64,000 nucleotides of DNA from Halichoerus grypus (GCF_964656455.1 NC_135719.1:5807163-5871162), one strand, 5' to 3'; shown: positions 43,745 through 54,815, counted from the first letter of the stretch. Notes: generated by a model from the letters alone, not told the origin. Made by a program: numbers and translations.

Positions 43745-44272
43745 TAGGTCCAAAACCTTAACCGGCACTTCACCAAAGAAGATATACAGATAGTAAATAA
43801 GCCCATGAAAAGATTCTCGTCATCAAGGAAATGTCTTACTCTGGTAAGATAACAATGAGATACTGCTACACACATCTGTTAGAACAGCCAAAATCCGTAA
43901 TAGCGACAACACCAAATGCTGGGGAGCAACAGGAATTCTCATTATTGCTGGTGGGAATGCAACATAATGCACTCCCTTTGGAAGATAGCTGGCAGTTTCT
44001 TACAAAAATAAAAATACTCTCATCGTATGATCCAGTAATTGTGCTCTTTGGTCTTTCCCCGAAAGAGTTGAAAACTTATGTCCTCAAAACTCCAGAGCAG
44101 GGATGTCTATAGCAGCTTTGTTCATAATCGCCAAAACCTGGAAGCAACCAAGATGTCCTTCACTGGGTGAACGGATAAATAAACTACAGTATATCCAGAT
44201 AATGGGATATTATTCAGCACTAAAAAGGAACGAGCTATCCAGTCATGAAAAGACATGGAAGAAACTTAAATG

Positions 44273-44776
44273 TGTTTGGGGTTCAGGATATGCTATCCCA
44301 AAAATATGGCACACCTTGGGATGTTGAATATTTTAAGCTGAAGGAGTTTGAGAAAATGGCAGAAACAAGAAAAGTCTCTGTGACCTCCACAGTCCCTTGC
44401 TCTTCTTCCTTGAAACACATCATAAAACAGTCATGTGAGAGGTGCCCTCCCTATACCTGGAGGGAAGGAGCATCCTTATCTCTGAAGACAAAGGGTGCCA
44501 AGAAGTATCCTAACAAACAGTACCTGCAGAGTTCCCCCAGTTTACTACAATTAGCTTATACTCCTAACCTAGCATACTTCACTGCCTACTTTTCGTCAAA
44601 CCTAGCATAGAAACACACAAGTTTTCATCTCCTGATGAAGGCTCATATGTCAGGTAACACTCACCTTAAATCAGTTTGTTTACCTTTCTCCTGTTAACCT
44701 GTCTTTGTCGGTGTAATTGTCAGACCCAGTCAGGGACCCTAACGGGGGTCAAGGAATAACTTTTTCTTCCCCTACA
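44273..44776. mobile_element. Solo LTR of a retroviral element
   Basis: The 504-base unit begins TGTTTGGGG and ends CCCCTACA, inside an L1 3' region that is otherwise continuous (AAACTTAAATG / AATGCATATTAC). AATG is duplicated at 44269-44272 and 44777-44780. A 4-base target duplication with TG...CA ends fits class I (gamma-like) endogenous retroviruses. No internal genes remain, as expected after recombination between two LTRs. Confidence 0.82.
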
Positions 44777-45251
44777 AATGCATATTACTAAGTGAAAGAA
44801 GTCAATCTGAAAAGGCTATATATTGTAGGATTCCAACTATGTGACATTCTGGAAAAGGAAAAACGATAGAGACAGTGAAAAAAATCAATGGTTATCAGGG
44901 GTTTGGAGGGAGGGATAAAAAATGAATGGCACAGAGGATTTTTAGGGCAGTGAAACTATTCTGTATGATACTGTAATGGGGGGTGCGTGTCATCATACGT
45001 TTATTTGTCCACACCCGCAGAATGTACACCACCAAAGGGAACTCTAGCGTAAACCATGGACTTGGGTGATGATGATATGTCCATGGAGGCTCATCAGTTG
45101 TCACAAATGTACCCTCTGGTGGGGGGTGTGGATAACGGCAGCGGCTGTGCATGTGTGGGGACAGAGGCTACATGAGAAATTACCCGCCTTAATTTGGCTG
45201 TGAATCTAAAACTATTCTAAAAAATAAACTGTATTAAAAAATTTTTTTTTA

Positions 45252-45440
45252 GGGACGCCTGGGTGGCTCAGTCGGTTAAGCGGCTGCCTTCGGCTCAGGT
45301 CATGATCCCAGGGTCCTGGGATCGAGTCCCACATCGGGCTCCTTGCTCGGCAGGGAGTCTGCTTCTCCCTCTGCCTGCCTCTCCCCCTGCTTGTGTTCTG
45401 TCTCTCTCTCTGACAAATAAATAAATAAAATCTTAAAAAA
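45252..45440 (+). mobile_element. Can-SINE, full length
   Basis: GGGACGCCTGGGTGGCTCAGTC head, a CT-rich middle and AAATAAATAAATAAAATC. AAAAAATTTTTTTTT repeats on both sides. Confidence 0.94.
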
Positions 45441-45456
45441 AAAAATTTTTTTTTTT

Positions 45457-46195
45457 AAATGACTCAAAGCCTCCTCACCAACTGCAGGAGCTTTCTTATT
45501 TATCTCAAGACACTGCAGATACTAGAAAAAGCCATGACATTGGAAAAACAATTGTCCTACAGGTAAGAATACAAGGGAGGGGGGATTAAGTAGTAATGGT
45601 CCTAGATTTCTGATACTAGATAAATAGGCCCCCTGAATTCCTTCTGAGAGAAAACCTACATCCTTTCTCTGTCCCTTTGAGATGTAAATCTTACTATACC
45701 TTTGAAATACGAACATCCAAGGAGATAACTCTCGGCTATGCAACCACCTGAGCGGGAAGGAAATAAACACGGGGAAAAAAGAAGCTTTTTTGTAAATAAA
45801 CCGCCACTTGGCATTTCCAAAACGGCCCCTGGCCCAAAATGTAGTCCACACTCTCCATAATAGTGCATCTCAGGGCAAATAAAAATCCTAAAATTCTCCA
45901 CAGGTGTTGGTAAAAGTTTCAGCCCTCATTGAGCAGGTAACCCTAACTTGTTCCGTCTGCCAGAAACATAATTCCGATTAAAACCAAAATAAGACTAGGA
46001 CGAGAATCAGCTCATAAAAATTAGTGAAATTTATGTTTCTATTTTTATATCAAACTCATAGCAAAAATTTAGATTAAAAGCTGTAAGATCTCTATTTGCA
46101 TTTGTATGCTTAGGTATTTATGTTGTGTACATGCGACATTATTCTAAGTCCGGATGATATTGCCCAAATTAATTTGTAATAAAGCTCTATTAATT
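45457..46195. other. Unassigned DNA
   Basis: A 109-codon minus frame (45522-45851) overlaps another in a second frame. Neither resembles a family I know. The AT-rich right half has no recognisable repeat. Confidence 0.4.
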
Positions 46196-46199
46196 GACT

Positions 46200-46385
46200 T
46201 TTTTAAAAAAAAGATGTATTTATTTATTTTAGAGAGAGAGAGCACGCGTGAGAGTGGGGGTATAGCGGCAGAGGAAGAGAATCTTCACAAGAGCTCCTAC
46301 ACAGGACACCATTTCAGAATCCATGAGATCATGACCTGAGTCTAAACCAAGAGTTGGAGGCTTAACTGCACTACCCAGGAGCCCC
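46200..46385 (-). mobile_element. Can-SINE, diverged
   Basis: AAGATGTATTTATTTATTTTAGAG, GATCATGACCTGAGTCTAAACC and a decayed head ending CTACCCAGGAGCCCC. The target repeat is not clear. Confidence 0.85.
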
Positions 46386-46416
46386 TCTAATCATCCAGTT
46401 TAAAAAGTAAATGCTT

Positions 46417-46527
46417 GGGGGCGCCTGGCTGGCTCAGTCGGTGGAGTGCGGGACTCTTGATCTTGGGATTGTGAGTTCAAGCCCCACTTTGGGTGTAGAG
46501 ATTACTTAAAAATAAAAAAATCTTAAA
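46417..46527 (+). mobile_element. Short-type Can-SINE
   Basis: GGGGGCGCCTGGCTGGCTCAG head and AGAGATTACTTAAAAATAAAAAAATC tail. AAAAAGTAAATGCTT / AAAAAGTAAGTGCTC flank it. Confidence 0.93.
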
Positions 46528-46555
46528 AAAAAGTAAGTGCTCGTATAAATTAAGT

Positions 46556-46709
46556 TTGTTTTTTTTAAATAAGATCTTATTTATTTACTTGACAGAGAGA
46601 GAGAGTAAAAGCAGAGGTAGCCACAGGGAGAGGGAGAAGCAGGCTCCCGCTGAGCAGGGAGCCCGACAGTGGGACTCGATCCCAGGACCCTGGGCCACCC
46701 AGGCACCCC
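46556..46709 (-). mobile_element. Can-SINE, internally shortened
   Basis: AAGATCTTATTTATTTACTTGAC and CCCAGGACCCTGGGCCACCC, where a block between the B-box-like part and the head end is missing. TAAATTAAGT repeats at 46546-46555 and 46710-46719. Confidence 0.9.
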
Positions 46710-46719
46710 TAAATTAAGT

Positions 46720-47230
46720 CTTTCTAACACTTTAAAAGAAAATAAAAACTAACCTCAATGTTTTTCAAGTTCACATGATGTGGGATAATCTTTGTTAAAT
46801 AAGGTTAGTTTATGATTATTGGTTAAATAAAAGTATGTCTTCAGAATTGGCAGCACTAGACAGAATGTAGACAGACAATTTTATTCTGCCTGGGTTTACT
46901 AGTCAAATAAGCTTCTCCTAGATGTCTAAGATTATAAAATTATAAATTCAACCTAAGAACAAAAGATACAGTAAAGATGAAGTGCTTGATGTATGTCAAA
47001 CATGGCAGTAAAAATAAAAATGGGAGAAGGGAGAGACATATGTTTAACTTCTAGGTCTTTTGCTTCTGTGATTTTTTTTTTTTTTTTTGGATACTTGCCT
47101 GATTTGTCAACAACAACAAAAAAATCAGGAGGACGGTTAGCTTTATTTAATGTCTCATGATGTTTTCATGAGCAATCCAAACGTAATTGTTAAGGCAAGC
47201 AAATTAAATAAATGTAAGTGGGAAAACGTT
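46720..47230. other. AT-rich unassigned DNA
   Basis: A T run lies at 47071-47088. I see no gene, RNA or repeat that I can name. Confidence 0.45.
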
Positions 47231-47247
47231 TATAAATGAACTTTTTT

Positions 47248-47343
47248 AAAAAAAAGTTTATTTGTTTAATCTCTGCACCCAACGTGGGGCTCAGACTTAC
47301 AACCCCGAGATCAAGAATCGCATGCTCCTCCCACTGAGCCCCT
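47248..47343 (-). mobile_element. Short-type Can-SINE, truncated head
   Basis: TTTAATCTCTGCACCCAACG, GGGGCTCAGACTTACAACCCC and CACTGAGCCCCTG; the outermost head bases are lost. TAAATGAACTTTTT repeats on both sides (from 47233 and 47344). Confidence 0.9.
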
Positions 47344-47359
47344 GTAAATGAACTTTTTA

Positions 47360-47877
47360 ACAATAATTATGTTTTATAATATATCTACTTAAAAATAGTT
47401 TCCAAAATCTTTTTGGTAACTTGAAACCTTTAAGTTATACTACGTGTAGTTAAATGATAGATATTCAGTGACTATCTAGATCATTTCCAAAAAAGATAAA
47501 ATACTGAAACATTAATTGCTAAACATAAATATAAGTTTATCTACTTTGGCTTCTCAATTTTTATAGAGAGGCAAAAGATACTTGGATCTGTTAATAAGCA
47601 TGTCTTTTTTGCCACACTGAAAAATTATGTAGAAATTATGAAATGGCATATTAATAAATTACTAACCTAAAGAATGCTGATATATGATAGTTCATAATTG
47701 CATGATCCCCAATTTTCTCTGGAAATTAAGGTCAGTAAGACTTAAGAATTCTAATCAATACATGTAAATGAGTTACAAGAATACTATGGGTAAAGGAGAA
47801 AACCCTGCATGCAGAGCATGCAAGGAAAGTGAGACAGGTTTTTAAGGAAAGATGTAAGGAATGACAGGGGCAATTTT
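47360..47877. other. AT-rich unassigned DNA
   Basis: I see no reading frame or repeat family that I can assign. Composition is similar to the DNA on both sides of the neighbouring SINEs. Confidence 0.45.
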
Positions 47878-47991
47878 TTTTTTTTTTTAGATTTTATTTT
47901 TAAGTCATCTCTGCACCCAACATGGGGCTCGAACTCACAACCCCGAGATCAAGAGTTACACACTCCACCCACTGAGCCAGCCAGGCACCCC
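47878..47991 (-). mobile_element. Short-type Can-SINE
   Basis: A T run, AAGTCATCTCTGCACCCAAC, CTCGAACTCACAACCCCGAG and GAGCCAGCCAGGCACCCC. ATGACAGGGGCA / ATGATGGGTACA before and after suggest a decayed target repeat. Confidence 0.9.
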
Positions 47992-48293
47992 ATGATGGGT
48001 ACATTTTTGTTAAGGGAAAAGGAGAGTAATTTTGTCCTCGTTTAGAGGTTATTTAAGGTTGTTTCAGAATGAGAGAGAGGAAAATAAAGGGCAAAATCCT
48101 AAAGGGTATAGAAAGTTAAAAAAAGAAAGAGACAGAGAATATCTTACCTTGTGGTGTCAAGCCAGGTAAAGTTGCATGGATTTATTATAAGGATATAAAG
48201 AAGCTTTAATATCAATAGAATACCAATGCAAAAGTAGAACTTGATTTTCTTTCTGTGTTAAAAAGATAAAGTTTCATGGGACTATTGGTCTGT

Positions 48294-48491
48294 GTTTTTT
48301 TTTTTTTAAGATTTTATTTATTTTTTTGACAGAGAGAGAGACAGCGAGAGAGGGAACACAAACAGGGGGATTGAGAGAGGGAGAAGCAGGCTTCCCGCTG
48401 AGCAAGGAGCCCAATGTGGGGCTCGATCCCACGACCCTGGGATCATGACCTGAGCTGAAGGCCACTTAACGACTGAGCCACCCAGGTGCCC
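48294..48491 (-). mobile_element. Can-SINE, full length
   Basis: A T run, GACAGAGAGAGAGACAGCGAG and a head ending GAGCCACCCAGGTGCCCC. The perfect repeat CTATTGGTCTGT lies at 48282-48293 and 48492-48503. Confidence 0.95.
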
Positions 48492-48503
48492 CTATTGGTC
48501 TGT

Positions 48504-48783
48504 TCTTAATAGAAAATTGTAAAAGTTGTTTGTCTTTTAATCTACCAAGTAATACGGCTTGGAAGCAAAGATTGCTTTATCAAAATAATTTCCCACGCTT
48601 CATGTTATCTCTATTAAGTCTTCGATTAGTTAAGAAAACAAAGTCTTCTCAATATTAACACAGCTAAGTTTTTTTTTTTTCTTTTCCCCTCAGCTATGTT
48701 ACTTCCTATGTTTGTTTTTGAAATCTTTCATTGCCAAGTAATGAATAAGTACATTGCTTCATAGTGATCTGTAATCCTATTTA
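48504..48783. other. AT-rich unassigned DNA
   Basis: A T run lies at 48669-48680. I recognise nothing else here, though the text may be an old repeat. Confidence 0.4.
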
Positions 48784-49293
48784 CAGATCTTCCTCCATTT
48801 ACGATGGGGTTATGTCCTGATCAATCTACTGTAAGTGGAAAATCATAAGTTGAAGATGCATTTAATGCACCGAACCTACTGAACATCATAGCTTAGCCTC
48901 GCCTACCTTAAATGTGCTCAGAACACTTACATTAGCCTACAGCTGGGGAAGATCATCTAACACAAAGCCTCTTTTTATAATGAAGTGCTGAACATCTCAT
49001 GTAATTTATTGAATACTGCACTGAAAGTGAAAAACAGAATGGCTGTGTGGATAGAGAATGGTTGTCCGTGTGTCTGTCAGTGTTCACACTCGTGATCGAG
49101 TGGCTGAGAGAAGCCCTGGCTTGCTGTCGCTGCCCAGCATCCTGAGAGATTACTGTGCCGCATATTACTGGCCCTGGGAAAAGATCAAAATTCATGATTT
49201 GAAGTATAGTGTCTATTGAATGCGTATTGCTCCTGCACCATTGTAAAGTTGAAAAAATCCTAAGTCAAACCATTTTAAGTAGGGACCCGTCTG
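48784..49293. mobile_element. Tigger-like DNA transposon (non-autonomous)
   Basis: The left end CAGATCTTCCTCCATTTACGATGG and the reverse of the right end (CAGACGGGTCCCTACTTAAAATGG) form imperfect terminal inverted repeats. The interior (GAACATCATAGCTTAGCCTCGCC, AACACTTACATTAGCCTACAG, GAATACTGCACTGAAAGTG) matches a mammalian Tigger-related repeat from memory. A TA precedes CAG on the left; on the right the expected TA has become CA. No transposase frame is present. Confidence 0.75.
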
Positions 49294-49979
49294 CAATCAA
49301 GTGCTTAAAACTTTGGGCGTTCTCCACAGCCTTTACAAAACCAAATTCTAAATAAAGTCTTTGACTTCAAACTAACTTGGAGTTTTTTCTTTTGTTTTGT
49401 TTTGTTTTTTTAATGAGGTCCTTGGGAAATCTCCAAGGGTTTGTCCTCTCACCTGGTAAAAACAGAGATGTTAAGCTGATTTGATTTATTTTATATGTAA
49501 AATTACACAGGAAGAATTGTCAAATAAAAAGTGGTTTAACTTTCTTTAGGTTGTAATTGTATGGACATATGTTATTAATATAAGTGTTTTAGCAATGGCA
49601 TGAAATTCCCAGAATTGTGTGAATGTTCTTATTATCCATGTACTCAGTCTAATTTCAACTAAAATCTTGTATGCCACAGAAGTAACACAGTTTCCTTGTC
49701 AATTGCATTACAATGAACTCTCATCAGACATTTCACTGCGGTATTTTAAATCTTTTGTCATTCATCGACAATTATTGTTTTACTCTGACACTTCCCTGAA
49801 ATCTTTTATAATCAGCTGCAATCCAAAAGTACTTAATCCTCAAAGAAGTTCATGGAGAAGCCTCTGACAAATACTCTGGAGTACAGTTTTCTGATAACTT
49901 GGAAAGCATACCACTTGACTGGGTAAGAATTTCCAGAACTCTAATAAAGAAATGGAAGACTAGATAAAACTGCTGACTC
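49294..49979. other. AT-rich unassigned DNA
   Basis: Contains a TTTTG-rich stretch at 49386-49412. The 82-codon frame at 49619-49867 has no recognisable motif. The block could be an old LTR-element piece, which I cannot show. Confidence 0.4.
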
Positions 49980-49993
49980 ACGATCAGGCAGAA

Positions 49994-50447
49994 CACCATT
50001 ATCTACAAAGGCCAAATTATGGAAGCAGCCCAAGTGTCCACGGATAGACGATGAATGGATAAACAAGATGTTATTACAATATTACTCAGCCACAAAAAAG
50101 AATGAAATCTTGCCATTTGCAATGACATGGATGGAGCTAGAGAGTATAACGCTAAGTGAAATAAGTCATATGTGGAATTTAAGAAACAAAACAAATGAGC
50201 AAAGGGGGGGAAAGAGAGAGAGACAAACCAAGAAACAGACTCTTAACCATGGAGAACAAACTGCTGGTGACCAGAGGGGAGGTGGGTGGGGGGATGGAGG
50301 AAAAAAGTGATGGGGATGAAGGAGGGCACTTGTCGTGATGAGCACTGGGTGATGGATGGAAGTGTTGAATCACTATATTGTACACTTGAAACTAATGTAA
50401 CACTGTACGTTAACTAACTGGTATTAAAATAAAAACTTAAAAAAGGA
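49994..50447 (+). mobile_element. L1, 5'-truncated 3' end
   Basis: CCAAATTATGGAAGCAGCCC, TTGCCATTTGCAATGACATGG, GAGCACTGGGTGATGGATGG and TATTGTACACTTGAAACTAATG with an A-rich end. ACGATCAGGCAGAA / ATGATCAGGCAGAA (49980-49993, 50448-50461) is the target repeat. Confidence 0.95.
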
Positions 50448-50684
50448 ATGATCAGGCAGAAAAAGAATTAATTACATAGGATTAAATAAGCTGATGAAAA
50501 TGGTTATACATTTTTTTATGGCCTTTTTGTTTAAATTTTTGCTGGCTCTTTAATGTTCTATTTTCTGGACATAAGAAACTCTTTTTCTCTTTTCTCATAA
50601 GCTATTTGCAACTTATAGTGATGCATAAATTATATCTTTGGAAACAGAAATAAAACATTAATTTTTCTCTCAACCTGAGAGACT

Positions 50685-50988
50685 TGGATTCCCAGTGTGC
50701 TGGTATGTGGAGGTGGGTCCTTGGGAGGTGATCAGGTCATGAGGGTGGAGGTCTCATGAATGAAAGTGCCAGAGACCCCAGAGAGCTCCCTCACTCCTTC
50801 CCGGGCATGCGGACACAATGAGAAGACCGGCCTATGAACGAGAAAGGAGCTTCTCCCCACATGCTGAACCTGCCAGCAGCTTGAGCTTGGACTTCCCAGC
50901 TTTCAGAAGTGTGAGAAATAAATTTCTGTTGTCGGTAAGTCGCCTAGTCCATAGGGTCCTGTTACGGCAGTCTGAATGGACAAAGCCA
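50685..50988 (+). mobile_element. MaLR-type LTR (MST/MLT1-like)
   Basis: GGTGGGTCCTTGGGAGGTGATCAGGTCATGAG, GAGACCCCAGAGAGCTCCC and GTGTGAGAAATAAATTTCTGTTG (with the polyadenylation signal) are hallmarks of mammalian MaLR LTRs. The 5' end is truncated. Confidence 0.88.
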
Positions 50989-51016
50989 CCGCCTGATCCC
51001 TCCAGAATTCAGAAAT

Positions 51017-51229
51017 TCTTTTTTTTTTTTTTTTTAAGATTTTATTTATTCATTTGACAGAGAGACAGATAACAAGTGAGGGAACACAAGCAGGGGGAGC
51101 AGCAGAGGCAGAGGGAGAAGCAGACTCCCCGCCGAGCAGGGAGCCTGATGCGGGGCTCGATCCCAGGACCCTGGGATCCTGACCCGAGCCGAAGGCAGAC
51201 GCTTAACCAACTGAGCCACCCAGGCATCC
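51017..51229 (-). mobile_element. Can-SINE, full length
   Basis: A T run, GACAGAGAGACAGATAACAAG and a head ending GAGCCACCCAGGCATCCC. The perfect repeat CCAGAATTCAGAAAT lies at 51002-51016 and 51230-51244. Confidence 0.95.
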
Positions 51230-51329
51230 CCAGAATTCAGAAATGCTTATTGAGCCTTGTAACCAATATACTGTGGCAACAATGGAGCTGCAGGGTTTCC
51301 AAGGCTGGGTCAGAAGCAGCTTTGCAGTT

Positions 51330-51722
51330 CCTGCCTTGTTCCGTCTCCTCAACACTCTCTGTTGGAGCCCTGAGCTGCTGTGAGAGAAATCTGGCTACCC
51401 TGCTTGGGAAGACTACGTGGAGGGACCCTGGGACTACAATTGAGAGGGAGAAGGGCCAAACTGAGCTGATATTTTCAGCTATTCTCCCCAAAGCACTAGG
51501 CACGAAAAGGAAGCCTTCTTGGACCTTCGGGCCCAGGCCAGCTGCCAGATGAAGACCATCCAGCAATGCTTGTCAACTCCATGTGGACGCTGAAGAATCA
51601 GCCTTGCTCAAATTCTTGACCCAAAATATTGTGAGATATTCAAAGGGCGGGTTTTTAAAAATTTTTTTTAAATCACTAAGCTTCAGGGTAGTTTGTTACA
51701 CGGCAATAGCTAGCTGGAACAA
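51330..51722 (+). mobile_element. MLT-type LTR, probable
   Basis: GCTGCTGTGAGAGAAATCTGGC, ACGTGGAGGGACCCTGGGACTAC, AAATTCTTGACCCAAAATATTGTGAG and GTAGTTTGTTACACGGCAATAGC recall the old MLT1-class LTRs. The upstream limit is uncertain. Confidence 0.7.
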
Positions 51723-52033
51723 TATTAATACATGTCAAATACCTTCATTCTATTTATTTATCTGTTTTATTCCGGGTGCACAAAATTCAGAGTTTCTTCC
51801 TCATTGGTTTGTGCAAATTCTCTTTTATTTTATGATTTTTTTTCTTCCATTCTTCTGTCCTTGTAGGAATTTAATATAGGTATTTAACATATGCTTTTCC
51901 AATCTACCACCTCTGTTTATTTCGATATATGTCTCTTCTTAAAAATATAGCATGTCCCATTTTTTGTACTTTTATTTGTGGACCTTTTATTTTTTGTTGT
52001 TTTTGTACTTTTGTACCTTTATTGTACTTTATT
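51723..52033. other. AT-rich unassigned DNA
   Basis: The text is T-rich with TTTGTAC and TTTATT repetition near 51960-52030. It may be old L1 sequence, but I cannot place it. Confidence 0.4.
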
Positions 52034-52176
52034 TTTTAAAAAAAGATTTTATTTTTTAGAGAGAGAGAGAGCGCACACAAGCAGGGGGAGCAACAGGCAG
52101 AAGGAGCCCCAGGACTCTGGGATCATGACCTGAGCCAAAGGCAGACGCTTAACCAACTGAGCCACCCAGGCATCCC
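52034..52176 (-). mobile_element. Can-SINE, internally deleted
   Basis: AAGATTTTATTTTTTAGAGAG, a jump from AGAAGGAGCC to CCAGGACTCTGG where about 50 bases are missing, and a head ending GAGCCACCCAGGCATCCC. Confidence 0.92.
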
Positions 52177-52212
52177 TTTTGTAGATACCTTTAAAGTTAC
52201 AGAATTGGTATT

Positions 52213-52404
52213 GGGACGCCTGGGTGGCTCAGTCATTAAGCGTCTGCCTTCGGCTCAGGTCATGATCCCAGGGTCCTGGGATCCAGCCCCGCATTGGGCT
52301 CCCTGCTCAGCGGGAAGCCTGCTTCTCCCTCTCCCACTCCCCCTGCTTGTGTTCCCTCTCTCGTTGCCTCTCTCTGTCAAATAAATAAATTAATTAAAAA
52401 AAAA
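52213..52404 (+). mobile_element. Can-SINE with 20-base target repeat
   Basis: GGGACGCCTGGGTGGCTCAGTC head, CTCTCTCGTTGCCTCTCTC and AAATAAATAAATTAATTAAAA. A perfect 20-base duplication AAAGTTACAGAATTGGTATT lies at 52193-52212 and 52405-52424, one of the best preserved in the window. Confidence 0.97.
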
Positions 52405-52424
52405 AAAGTTACAGAATTGGTATT

Positions 52425-53060
52425 GTACTATCAATCATGTTCCGTTTTTTACTTCTTTTTTGCACTCAATTTGTAAGTTTCTGAGATCTCGAAGTATTGT
52501 TTCATGGAATCCAGGTTGCTTTTCCTGAGTGCTGCATAACATTCCACGGAAAACACATTCTGTCTTTTCCTCATCCATCCTGCTGGTATCGGAACCAGCA
52601 ATTTGTTATGACACATGTTGTGTTGTTGTAAAGGTGACAAACTTTTGCAAGACAGTGTTTTGAGAGATAAGGAGGGGACGGACTGCTGTGTTGTAGGGAG
52701 TGTGCTCTTTATTTCACTAAGTGCTATGGTGCGGCTCGCCAGACAGCTGCATTGCTTTAGAGTTGTATCAGCAAGACCCAAGGGCCTTTTATTCCCCCAC
52801 CTTCTCCAGAACTTGATAACATCTCACTTCCTGATTTTAGTGCAGTGGTATCTGTTGTTTTGATTTGCATTGTTCTCATTACTGGTAAGATCAAATGCTT
52901 ACCAGCAGGATGAGTTTCCCCTTCAGTGAATTATCTATCAAATCCTTTGCCCATTAAAAAAATTGGGTTTCTTGTAAAAAAAAAAAAAAAAAAAAGAAAG
53001 AAAGAAAGAAGAACTGCGTTTCTTGTCTTTTTCTTGCTGATCGGCAATTCTTGAATGTTC
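52425..53060 (-). mobile_element. Old L1 3' region, probable
   Basis: CCTGAGTGCTGCATAACATTCC, CCTCATCCATCCTGCTGG and CAGTGGTATCTGTTGTTTTGATTTGCATT resemble reversed L1 3' text, much diverged. An A run with AAAG units lies at 52977-53010. Confidence 0.6.
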
Positions 53061-53064
53061 TAGC

Positions 53065-53653
53065 TATGACTCTGTTCTTGGCTTTGTACAGATTTCTCTC
53101 AGGCTGTCATAAGCTGCTCCCTTGTCGATGGGGTGCTCTACTGAACTCAAATCTTTAAGTGGTCAAATCCATTGCTTTTTTTTTTTACTTTATGTAATTT
53201 AAAAACTTTGTTTAAAAGATCTTGCATCCCTCCCCACCCAAGGTAATAAAGCTGTTTTTCTGTTTTCCCCTGAGAGATTTTATTCCTGAGTCTGCCCCCA
53301 TACCATCTGAGACACAAGACCTCTTCCCAGCAAATTCTCCTGCATCTTCAACCTTTTCTCTGAAGGCTGCCTTCACCCTCACCTTCTTGCTCTGGAAGAA
53401 TCCTGGCTTTCCCCGGGGAATCCTACTGAACTCAGGATCACGGGCTTGACTGTAGAGTGCTTTAGGGTAAGTTAGAAAAAGACAGCCCCTCTGGGTGGCA
53501 GAGCCCCAGGAACAGGGGTGGTGAGGGGAGTGTGGACTGGGTCTCCTCCACTGCTGGCCTTCTCCCTGCACACCCCCTGTAGGGCACACTCCTGGCTGAA
53601 GCGTGGTTTTATCCTTGTCCTCATCATCTTTCACCTCATAAGGCTGAATTCTT
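53065..53653. other. Unassigned DNA
   Basis: A 169-codon minus frame spans 53212-53721, but its first part lies inside a SINE and the rest resembles no known protein. I regard it as chance. No repeat family is recognised. Confidence 0.45.
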
Positions 53654-53763
53654 GCGGCGCCTCGCTGGCTCAGTTGGGAGAGCATGTGACTTCCTCTCGG
53701 GGTTGTAAGTTCGAGCTCCACGTTGGGTGTAGAGATTACTTAACAATAAAATCTTGACCCAAA
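53654..53763 (+). mobile_element. Short-type Can-SINE
   Basis: GCGGCGCCTCGCTGGCTCAG head, GTAAGTTCGAGCTCCACG and AGAGATTACTTAACAATAAAATC tail. AAGGCTGAATTCTT / AAAGCTCAATTCTT flank it. Confidence 0.93.
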
Positions 53764-53777
53764 AAAGCTCAATTCTT

Positions 53778-54084
53778 AAGCACTGTTCTCTCTGCCCACC
53801 TCCTCCCATATTCCTGTTCCATCAATGCCCCCAAACCTGTGGGAACCTCCAGTACAGGGATGACCACTTTCTCAGGGTGACCCACCATTCCCTCTCTGGG
53901 CCCCTCCCTCCCAACTACCCTTGTGACACAGTTTAGCTCCAACCATCACATCATTATAACCACGCCCTTGTACCCCAACCTGTCTGGAAAAACTCTGCCC
54001 CAACTTACCACCCACCTTCCACTAACTCTGGCGGCACACGAACTAACCGCTGAAAAGTGACGGTCATGCTTTTAATTAATGACC
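53778..54084. other. Unassigned C-rich DNA
   Basis: CCTCCTCCCATATTCCTGTTCC and the following text are C-rich and may be an old repeat upstream of the L2. No gene is seen. Confidence 0.4.
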
Positions 54085-54450
54085 AAACATCTCCATGTCT
54101 TATTGACTGTTCCTTCCACAAGGAATGGTCCTCCACCAGAGGTTGAATGGGTCACTCCATTATTTAACTTAGGTCTCTGCTCAGATCACCTCTTTGGAAA
54201 GGCCCTTCTCATATCATCTAGAATTCCCCTCCCCCAGGACTATCTAGTCCCAGTGACATGGCTTTATTTTTCTTCATAGCATATATCATCTCCTAACATA
54301 ATATTTAATTCTGTGCTTATTGTTTATCTTCTCCTTCCCCCACTTGAATGGAAGCTCAGTAAAAGTGACTTGCCTATTGTGTTCCGCGCTATATCCCCAA
54401 CCTAAAACCCATAGGAGGCATTTAATAAATATTTTTGAAATGAATGAATG
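54085..54450 (+). repeat. L2 3' end
   Basis: GGTCTCTGCTCAGATCACCTC, TCTTCATAGCATATATCATCTCC, CACTTGAATGGAAGCTCAG and ATTTAATAAATATTTTTGAAATGAATGAATG follow the L2 3' consensus. Confidence 0.85.
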
Positions 54451-54598
54451 ATGGCTGGCTCCAGGATGGATGTCCCCAAAGTATTAAAAACATTGATATA
54501 TTATCTGACATATTTGATAGAATTGAGAGGAGTTTTGGAGTTCTGGTAGAGAATTTGGGTATGCATTAGTGATAGGCACATAGAAAAGCAAGCAAATT

Positions 54599-54798
54599 GG
54601 GCGCCTGGGTGGCTCAGTTGGTTAAGCGACTGCCTTCGGCTCAGGTCATGATCCTGGAGTCCTGGGATCGAGTCCCACATCGGGCTCCCTGCCCAGCGGC
54701 GAGCCTGCTTCTCCCTCTGACCTTCTCCCCTCTCATGCTGTTTCTCTCTCTCTCACTCTCTAATACATAAATAAATAAAATCTTAAAAAAAAAAAAAA
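54599..54798 (+). mobile_element. Can-SINE, full length
   Basis: GGGCGCCTGGGTGGCTCAGTTG head, CTCTCTCTCACTCTC and ATAAATAAATAAAATC with an A tail. The perfect 17-base repeat AGAAAAGCAAGCAAATT lies at 54582-54598 and 54799-54815. Confidence 0.97.
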
Positions 54799-54815
54799 AG
54801 AAAAGCAAGCAAATT

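Larger units (their letters stand above)
43105..45245 (+). mobile_element. Old L1 3' part (plus)
   Basis: ATGGAATAGAATAGAGAGCCC, TTCAACAAATGGTGCAGGAAC, GGTGGGAATGCAACATAATG and CCAACTATGTGACATTCTGG mark the end of ORF2 and the 3' UTR. A SINE (43533-43744) and a solo LTR (44273-44776) interrupt it. The frame is broken. Confidence 0.9.

Noticed and set aside
51076..51552. 158-codon plus-strand frame
   Set aside because: Its first third is the translation of a SINE in antisense and the rest falls in an MLT-type LTR.
53212..53721. 169-codon minus-strand frame as a gene
   Set aside because: It begins inside a short SINE (53654-53763), has no recognisable domain and has no supporting splice or promoter signal.
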